A stretch of 64,000 nt of DNA from Limnobaculum xujianqingii. Its GTDB lineage: Bacteria > Pseudomonadota > Gammaproteobacteria > Enterobacterales > Enterobacteriaceae. Positions 58,832 to 64,000 of this stretch are shown here, piece after piece. Location of the stretch: assembly GCF_013394855.1 (NCBI RefSeq), contig NZ_JABMLK010000002.1:806001-870000 (forward strand), read 5' to 3'. Both the position numbers and the translations under genes were made by a program. The notes beneath the pieces are model-generated. The model was given only the letters and a program-made list of their open reading frames with translations, ran no database searches and was not told the DNA's origin. Each line of letters begins with the position of its first letter. Within the stretch, counting starts at the first letter, position 1.

Positions 58832-59215
58832 ATGAAAGGATTTCTGCGTATATTACGCTATCTGGTTTTGGTGATAGCGGTGGTTGCAATATTTTTTACC
58901 TGGCAATGGTATTCATTGAAGAAAGAAGCTGAAGCGGCGTTCAACCATAATCCAGTGATTGAGCAATATTTAGGCAAAGTCAGCGTTGAAAAAATGGGCT
59001 TAAGCGTATTTGCAGCCCAGTGTCCTAGCGGCTGTGAGCATTACCTGATGAAGTTACGCGGTGAAAAGGGCAATGCGATGGCAGTATCGGATTTATCTAA
59101 AGGAAGTGAAGAGCTTTCTTATGCCATTTTGTGCCTGTCCAGCGGTGAGAATATTGCGCTAACTAAGGATGCGGAGCTGATTGTGGCAAATGGACGTGAG
59201 TCAGCCTGCCAATAA
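58832..59215 (+). CDS. small membrane-anchored protein, possibly Coa1/Tim21-like
   Basis: A 127-residue protein with one N-terminal membrane segment (about 8-25) and a periplasmic domain of about 100 residues. The segment NPVIEQYLGKVSVEKMG, then CPSGCEHYLMKLRGEKGNA, recalls the Coa1/Tim21-like fold found in some bacterial proteins, but the match is faint. It contains four cysteines (at about 64, 68, 110 and 126). It lies upstream of the LprI-family gene on the same strand. Confidence 0.55.
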   Translation: MKGFLRILRYLVLVIAVVAIFFTWQWYSLKKEAEAAFNHNPVIEQYLGKVSVEKMGLSVFAAQCPSGCEHYLMKLRGEKGNAMAVSDLSKGSEELSYAILCLSSGENIALTKDAELIVANGRESACQ

Positions 59216-59257
59216 GCAATACTGACTGGAAAAACATAAGTTAACTGAATAGAAATA

Positions 59258-59662
59258 ATGAAGAATAAACAATGGTTATATGCGGTGGTGTTTTCAGTTT
59301 TTAGCCTGAATGCTTATGCTGAACTGGATTGTAAAAATGCCAGAAATACACTGGAAATTAATGCTTGCGCCGAGCAAGAGCAACAAATAGTAGAAAAAAA
59401 GCTGAATCAAACTTATCAAGCGGTGATGCAGATGATGAGTCAGCCCGATTTGCCGAGTATGTCTTTTGCTGCGGTGAAGAAAGATTTGCTGGAGAGCCAG
59501 AGAGCATGGATAACGTTCCGCAAAAAAGATTGTGATGCGCTTTATGATTTCTATATAGACGGTTCAATTCGCAATGTGGTGTATATCTCCTGTATGAAAA
59601 AGCATGCTGAAAGGCGAATTGATGATTTAGATCGTTATCTTACCGGCTCCACTCTGAAGTAA
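59258..59662 (+). CDS. LprI-family (DUF1311) exported protein
   Basis: A 134-residue protein with a signal peptide (ending NAYAE). Its mature part has the DUF1311 cysteine and helix pattern: LDCKNARNTLEINACAEQE, LLESQRAWITFRKKDCDAL and an ending SCMKKHAERRIDDLDRYL. Mycobacterial LprI of this family inhibits lysozyme. In Gram-negative bacteria the function is mostly untested. It lies 42 bases after the previous small gene and 23 before cueR. Confidence 0.8.
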   Translation: MKNKQWLYAVVFSVFSLNAYAELDCKNARNTLEINACAEQEQQIVEKKLNQTYQAVMQMMSQPDLPSMSFAAVKKDLLESQRAWITFRKKDCDALYDFYIDGSIRNVVYISCMKKHAERRIDDLDRYLTGSTLK

Positions 59663-59685
59663 CGAATTGATAAGCGAGTGATGTT

Positions 59686-60096
59686 ATGAATATCAGTCAG
59701 GTTGCAGAAAAAACGGGTTTAAGCAGCAAGGCGATTCGTTTTTATGAAGAGAAAGGGTTGATCACTGCGCCCAATCGCTCACTGAATGGCTACCGAACGT
59801 ATAATTTGCGCAATATTGAGGAACTGACGTTATTGCGTCAGGCCCGGCTGGTGGGATTTACTCTGGAGGAGTGCAAAGAGCTGCTGGCACTATTCCATAA
59901 TGCCGATCGCCGTAGTGCAGATGTGAAAGCGCGCACGCTGGAAAAAGTCGCTGATATTGATAACCATATTGCTGAGTTGACGCAGATGCGGGAGCGATTG
60001 ATGGAGTTAGTTGAGCTTTGTCCGGGGGATAATGGGGCGGATTGCCCGATTATTGATAGTTTTACAGGGTGTTGTAAGCAGGGTAAGGAAGAGTAG
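59686..60096 (+). CDS. cueR: CueR, copper-responsive MerR-family regulator
   Basis: A 136-residue protein starting [25 protein letters not shown], nearly identical to E. coli CueR. The Cu(I)-binding cysteines flank the metal loop CPGDNGADC (about 112-120), and the C-terminus has CCKQ. It activates copA and cueO when Cu(I) binds. The copA promoter at 42097-42127 has its operator, but the gene itself is about 18 kb from copA. It is followed by a family B repeat. Confidence 0.96.
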   Translation: MNISQVAEKTGLSSKAIRFYEEKGLITAPNRSLNGYRTYNLRNIEELTLLRQARLVGFTLEECKELLALFHNADRRSADVKARTLEKVADIDNHIAELTQMRERLMELVELCPGDNGADCPIIDSFTGCCKQGKEE

Positions 60097-60109
60097 TTTA
60101 AAAACAAAA

Positions 60110-60461
60110 TTTAGCCTTGAGCCAGTTTCGTCCACTATAAGTGCAGTGTACGAATAAGCTATTGCGCAAGTGGCCGAGTTAAGGGGGTTAGCGAACCCCC
60201 TTAACAATCCCGCGCTTTCGCCCCCAAATTCAGGTCGCCGTAGGCGACTTCCCTCCGCCTTCATTCGGGCTTACGCACCGGCGCAGAGCCGGAATACTCG
60301 CCTCATCCATGAGGCTCGGCCCTTTGGGCCAGCACTTCGTGCTGTTCAAAATTGCTCCTGCAATTTTGTCCGGCGTCGCTGCACCTCGACTGGCCTCCAT
60401 GCCAGTCGTGCTACCCTCGTTCAGTTGTCGGCTGAATTTCAGTGCTCAATGGGCAGGTCAA
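60110..60461 (+). repeat. intergenic repeat family B, copy 2, with extra hairpins
   Basis: 352 bases aligned with 21918-22194. The variable hairpin is here an 11-bp stem (60179-60189 with 60194-60204). Conserved stems: 60234-60239 with 60243-60248, and 60388-60394 with 60401-60407. A segment at about 60292-60373 absent from copy 1 holds four consecutive hairpins: 60300-60315, 60318-60330, 60331-60343 and 60347-60368. The copy lies between convergent cueR and ybbJ, starting 14 bases after cueR and filling this gap of 386 bases. Frames inside are artefacts. Confidence 0.88.
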
Positions 60462-60482
60462 GGGCCAGATAAATAGCAAAAG

Positions 60483-60950
60483 CTAATGACTCTGGTTATC
60501 TTTGGCTGCTTCAACAATCAGTATGATGCTTTCTACCGCGATGATACGAATTTCTGTTCCCTGCGGCAGGTCTTCTGAACAGCGAACAGGCCAGCTGCCG
60601 TCTGCCAGGTTGATTCGGCCTGCGCCGTTAATAATCGGGGAACTCAATACCATCTTCCGGCCAATTAACAGTTTGTCTGGCTGATTCAGGTGTTGATTTT
60701 CACTGACTGTTCGGGTTTTTAGCCAGTACCACCAGATAATCGCTGTCACCATGGTCAGGATGGCGAAGTTAACCCATTGCCAGCTCCAGTCCATTGGAAC
60801 TATCCAGGTTACTGCACCAATAATAATCGCAGATACGCCACTCCAGAGCAGATAACCATAGGTTCCCAGCAACTCAGCGGCCAGCAGCAGGCCACCGAAT
60901 ATTAACCAGAAACGGTATGGGTAAGCAGCCATGTCCTGAATAATATCCAT
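60483..60950 (-). CDS. ybbJ: YbbJ, NfeD-family membrane protein
   Basis: A 155-residue protein with membrane segments in the first 80 residues (WLIFGGLLLAAELLG, AIIIGAVTWIVP and WVNFAILTMVTAII) and a C-terminal NfeD-type OB-fold (LIGRKMVLSSPIINGAGRI, GSWPVRCSEDLPQGTEIRII). NfeD1b proteins pair with SPFH proteins. Its start codon overlaps the qmcA stop by one base. The function is thought to be membrane quality control or microdomain organisation. Confidence 0.93.
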   Translation of the reverse strand: MDIIQDMAAYPYRFWLIFGGLLLAAELLGTYGYLLWSGVSAIIIGAVTWIVPMDWSWQWVNFAILTMVTAIIWWYWLKTRTVSENQHLNQPDKLLIGRKMVLSSPIINGAGRINLADGSWPVRCSEDLPQGTEIRIIAVESIILIVEAAKDNQSH

Positions 60951-61879
60951 TATTTTTTCGGCTCGCCTTTAAGTAACTCAGTGATACCGGCAATACTTCC
61001 CAGCAGGTTGCCAGCTTCTAATGGCATCATCACCACTTTGCTGTTGTCCGCAGAACCAATAGATTGCAGTGCATCGGTATATTTCTGCGCCACGAAATAG
61101 TTGATTGCCTGAATGTTACCGTCGGAAATAGCATCAGAGACCATTTGGGTCGCTTTTGCTTCGGCTTCTGCAGCACGTTCACGAGCTTCCGCCTGTAGAA
61201 ATGCGGCCTGTCTTTCACCTTCAGCTTTCAAAATTTCAGACTGCTTTTGACCTTCAGCGCGCAGAATGGCTGCCTGACGAATACCTTCCGCTTCCAGAAT
61301 ATCAGCACGCTTATTACGTTCGGCTTTCATTTGGGCGTTCATAGCAGCAATCAGTTCTGCTGGTGGGCGAATGTCGCGAATTTCAATACGGGTGATTTTG
61401 ATACCCCATTGGTTAGTGGCTTCATCAACCACCTGCAATAATCGGGTATTAATATGGTCGCGCTGGGAGAGCATTTCATCCAATTCCATGGAGCCCAGAA
61501 CAGTACGGATATTGGTCATGGTCAGATTGAGAATGGCTGCTTCAAGATTACTGACCTGATAGGCGGCCAGTGCAGAGTCTCTAACCTGGATAAAGCAAAC
61601 GGCATCAATAGTTACGTTGGCGTTATCTTTGGAGATAATCTCCTGAGAGGGGACATCCAGCACTTGTTCCATCACGTTAATTTTACGACCTACCCGATCC
61701 ATAAATGGAATAATCAGGTTCAGGCCCGGCATTAACGTTTTGGTATAGCGACCAAAGCGTTCTATCGTCCATTGATAGCCCTGTGGCACCACTTTAATGC
61801 CGGCAAACAGCACAAATAGAACTAACAATACCAGAATGGCAATCACAATGGCTGAAGCGTTAGGCAACATAATATCCAT
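60950..61879 (-). CDS. qmcA: QmcA, SPFH/stomatin-family membrane protein
   Basis: A 309-residue protein with an N-terminal membrane anchor (about 9-29), an SPFH/band-7 domain ([20 protein letters not shown] in parts [32 protein letters not shown]) and a long Ala/Glu coiled coil ([20 protein letters not shown]). In E. coli, QmcA with YbbJ supports inner-membrane protein quality control alongside FtsH. AAGGA seven bases upstream supports the start at 61879 over a Met three residues later. Confidence 0.95.
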   Translation of the reverse strand: MDIMLPNASAIVIAILVLLVLFVLFAGIKVVPQGYQWTIERFGRYTKTLMPGLNLIIPFMDRVGRKINVMEQVLDVPSQEIISKDNANVTIDAVCFIQVRDSALAAYQVSNLEAAILNLTMTNIRTVLGSMELDEMLSQRDHINTRLLQVVDEATNQWGIKITRIEIRDIRPPAELIAAMNAQMKAERNKRADILEAEGIRQAAILRAEGQKQSEILKAEGERQAAFLQAEARERAAEAEAKATQMVSDAISDGNIQAINYFVAQKYTDALQSIGSADNSKVVMMPLEAGNLLGSIAGITELLKGEPKK

Positions 61880-62320
61880 CCTATAATCCTTTAAAGTTTG
61901 TATAAGTTAAGTCTACGCGAAAATTAGTATTAGGGAAGTCGGAATGCGTTAGGGAAGAGCTGTTGGGCTAAGATTATTTCTGAAGGTTTTTATAAAAATA
62001 GTCATAAATAATGATGTGAATAAATTTTTTCAACCATGAATGAAAATATTTATATCAAAATTATTCGTATTGGTTATAATCAGAAGGTTTGACTACACCT
62101 CTTCAAAAATCAATAAATTTGTTTTGTTTTCTATCGCCTTTGGTCGTTAAACCAATAGGTGCTCCTATTCCTGCGCCCAAAAAATGAGGCGAGAGGGTAG
62201 TGAGAGGGCTAAATACAAATGGCTTAGCCTAAACAACTCATTGATTAATTTAAAGTCAGGGTAGGAAAACGTCCAAATAGTAATAACTGATGACGATATA
62301 ATTAAAAGGCGGAATTAACA
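61880..62320 (+). other. qmcA-MFS divergent intergenic region
   Basis: 441 bases, AT-rich between about 61985 and 62130. A TATAAT at 62075-62080 could be a -10 element, but no good -35 stands out. The start region near 62307-62312 has AGGCGG ahead of the MFS gene. No repeat, hairpin or gene is visible. The E. coli genes ybbL and ybbM that lie between qmcA and cnoX are missing. Confidence 0.5.
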
Positions 62321-63574
62321 GTGACCAACGAAGTGATTAACCTGACAGAAAGCCAAAAAGTGCCGGTTGTCGAAGAGGCAAAAAGAAGAAAATATGCCTA
62401 TAAAGCGGTTATCGCTTCTACTGTCGGTTATGCGATGGATGGATTTGATTTACTCATTCTTGGTTTTATTCTCAATGCAGAAGCGCTGGGCTTAGGGTTA
62501 ACTACCAGTGAGGCCGGATCGTTGGTCACCTGGACGCTAATCGGCGCGGTAATTGGTGGTCTGGTATTCGGTGTTTTGAGCGATTATTACGGTCGGGTAA
62601 AGGTACTTACCTGGTCAATCGTTTTATTTGCTGGTTTCACCGGAATGTGCGCTTTGGCACAAGGATACTGGGATTTACTGATTTATCGTACCATCGCGGG
62701 TATAGGCTTAGGCGGTGAGTTTGGTATCGGTATGGCGCTGGCTGCTGAAGCATGTCGACCCAATGAGCGGGCGCGTATGTCTTCATATGTAGGTATCGGA
62801 TGGCAGGCAGGTGTTCTGGCGGCAGCACTGTTAACTCCGCTGTTACTACCGGTCATTGGCTGGCGCGGAATGTTTGCAATTGGAGTGATTCCGGCACTAG
62901 CCTCTTTCGTTATTCGCCACTACATTGGTGAACCAGAAATCTTTGTTAAAAAGAGCAAAGAAAAACGTAAAGGAAATCCATTTAAAGCGCTGGTCTCCGA
63001 TCGCGAAACCATCAAAGCCAGCATAGGTATTTCGATTCTTACCTCAGTTCAAAACTTTGGCTACTACGGCATCATGATTTGGATGCCATCTTACCTGAGC
63101 CAGCAGTTTAACTACTCCTTAACCAAATCAGCCATGTGGACCGCCGTAACCGTAGTAGGTATGGCTTTCGGTATCTGGCTGTTTGGTCAACTGGCTGACC
63201 GTTATGGCCGACGCCCGATATTTCTTATCTATCAGGTTGGTGCAGCACTGATGGTATTAGCCTATTCACAGCTAACCGACCCGTTTAGCCTGTTGATTGG
63301 TGGCGCAGTAATGGGAATGTTCGTTAACGGCATGATGGGAGGATATGGCGCATTGATATCAGAAGTCTACCCAACTGAAGCCAGAGCAACTGCACAAAAC
63401 GTCCTGTTCAACATCGGACGCGGCATCGGCGGCCTGGGACCACTGGTAGTCGGATTGATAGTCTCCCTTTACTCCTTCCAGACAGCCATTGCACTACTGG
63501 CTTCACTATACGTACTGGACATCCTTGCCACACTATTCCTGATCCCAGAAAAAGCCGGCAAACCGTTGGAGTAA
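62321..63574 (+). CDS. MFS transporter (aromatic acid/sialic acid-type symporter)
   Basis: A 417-residue protein with 12 predicted membrane segments. MFS motifs: GYAMDGFDLLILGFI in helix 1, LSDYYGRVK in loop 2-3, GIGLGGEFGIGMALAAE in helix 4-5, and LADRYGRRPIF in loop 8-9. This is the layout of AAHS/sialic-acid-type proton symporters that import organic acids. The start is GTG with AGGCGG eight bases upstream. No catabolic genes adjoin, so the substrate is open. It sits where E. coli has ybbLM. Confidence 0.85.
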   Translation: MTNEVINLTESQKVPVVEEAKRRKYAYKAVIASTVGYAMDGFDLLILGFILNAEALGLGLTTSEAGSLVTWTLIGAVIGGLVFGVLSDYYGRVKVLTWSIVLFAGFTGMCALAQGYWDLLIYRTIAGIGLGGEFGIGMALAAEACRPNERARMSSYVGIGWQAGVLAAALLTPLLLPVIGWRGMFAIGVIPALASFVIRHYIGEPEIFVKKSKEKRKGNPFKALVSDRETIKASIGISILTSVQNFGYYGIMIWMPSYLSQQFNYSLTKSAMWTAVTVVGMAFGIWLFGQLADRYGRRPIFLIYQVGAALMVLAYSQLTDPFSLLIGGAVMGMFVNGMMGGYGALISEVYPTEARATAQNVLFNIGRGIGGLGPLVVGLIVSLYSFQTAIALLASLYVLDILATLFLIPEKAGKPLE

Positions 63575-63603
63575 TTTTGGTCACGAATTGGATCTTTGCA
63601 AAG

Positions 63604-63771
63604 GCCAATTGTCGGGAGAGGGTGCCGTGGGGGTCGACTTGGCGTAAGCCAACGAAGTGCCCGTAGGCAGCCTAGGCCCGACACACTCCAGACGCCAGTA
63701 CAAATGGTCTTCCGGCCGGGCACAAAGTCTATATAAGCACTTTACCATTACGGCCGGAATATCCTCTGAAT
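63604..63771 (-). repeat. intergenic repeat family A, copy 3
   Basis: About 168 bases on the minus strand match copies at 15273 and 49950. The stem is CCGGCCG/CGGCCGG (63751-63757 with 63712-63718), with loop block AAGTGCTTATAT, then GGGCACTTCGTTGGCTTACG and CCAAGTCGACCCCCACG. It lies between the convergent MFS and cnoX genes and starts 25 bases after the cnoX stop, in the cnoX direction. Confidence 0.87.
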
Positions 63772-63796
63772 CTAATTAAATTCAATCTAACCAACA

Positions 63797-64000
63797 TCAA
63801 TACAACAACGAATACAACCGACGCCTAAACTTCGCCGCCAGTGCATCACCGGTTCCCAGCGCCGCCAGAATATCCAACATGGTTTTCTTAGCGCTACCGT
63901 CTGCCGCATCCAGCGAATGAGTCAAATGTTTCATCAGCAGAATTAATGCTTCTTCATTACGTCCAACGGTATGCAACTGCAACGCTAATTGAACTGCCAG
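63797..64000 (-). CDS. cnoX: CnoX (YbbN) chaperedoxin, C-terminal part only
   Basis: The frame is open to the right window edge, so only the last 67 residues or so are visible. They match the TPR-like C-terminus of E. coli CnoX/Ybb[38 protein letters not shown] and the end LYSLLY. CnoX is a thioredoxin-like holdase that works with GroEL and DnaK. It keeps its E. coli place beyond qmcA, but an MFS gene replaces ybbLM. Confidence 0.92.
   Translation of the reverse strand: MAVQLALQLHTVGRNEEALILLMKHLTHSLDAADGSAKKTMLDILAALGTGDALAAKFRRRLYSLLY

Noticed and set aside
60170..60472. 100-codon frame inside family B copy 2
   Set aside because: It runs through the inserted hairpins and has no counterpart in copy 1.

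Overview
The window reads as a chromosome segment of an Enterobacterales bacterium that is not a close relative of Escherichia. The core genes match E. coli proteins closely (AcrA/B/R, PriC, YbaM, YbaN, Apt, DnaX, YbaB, RecR, HtpG, Adk, HemH, YbaL, Fsr, YbaK, YbaP, CopA, CueR, YbbJ, QmcA, CnoX). They keep the E. coli gene order, but blocks of other genes are inserted between them. Moderate GC and the accessory content would fit a Budviciaceae-type lineage (Budvicia, Pragia, Limnobaculum). That placement is inference, not something the sequence proves.

Layout. (1) 1-6.5 kb is accessory: a possible lipid cluster (B12-type radical SAM enzyme cut by the window edge, PAP2 phosphatase, SnoaL-like secreted protein, fatty acid desaturase), a membrane diguanylate cyclase, a DUF305 periplasmic protein and an MbfA-type ferritin/VIT1 iron exporter. 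(2) 6.6-12.9 kb holds acrAB with its divergent repressor acrR, then ychN, an unknown membrane protein and ybaM. (3) 12.97-16.86 kb is an insertion between ybaM and priC: a two-component system and a periplasmic von Willebrand factor A protein. (4) 16.97-31.4 kb is the conserved block priC to ybaP. (5) 31.7-39.2 kb is a sigma-54 regulated D-glucosaminate PTS operon (dgaR dgaABCDEF). (6) 39.3-45.5 kb holds copA, with a CueR-type promoter, and a divergent 1076-residue repeat protein of unknown function. (7) 45.7-58.7 kb is a sulfate-assimilation region: cysJIH, a ccdAB toxin-antitoxin pair, a dienelactone hydrolase, cysG-cysDNC, tam and sbp. (8) 58.8-64 kb holds two small exported proteins, cueR, ybbJ-qmcA, an MFS transporter and the 3' end of cnoX.

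How the genes work together. Sbp binds sulfate, CysDNC activates it to PAPS, CysH reduces PAPS to sulfite, and CysJI reduces sulfite to sulfide using the siroheme made by CysG. The Dga proteins import and phosphorylate D-glucosaminate and convert it to pyruvate and glyceraldehyde 3-phosphate. CueR and CopA handle copper, although their genes are about 18 kb apart here with the sulfur block between them.

The least explained signal is non-coding. Two families of large intergenic repeats are present: family A near 15.27-15.43, 49.95-50.33 and 63.60-63.77 kb, and family B at 21.92-22.19 and 60.11-60.46 kb. Copies within a family differ by paired substitutions that keep hairpin stems intact, and four of the five copies lie just 3' of a gene in the same orientation. 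This suggests elements that act as folded RNA. I could not identify either family.
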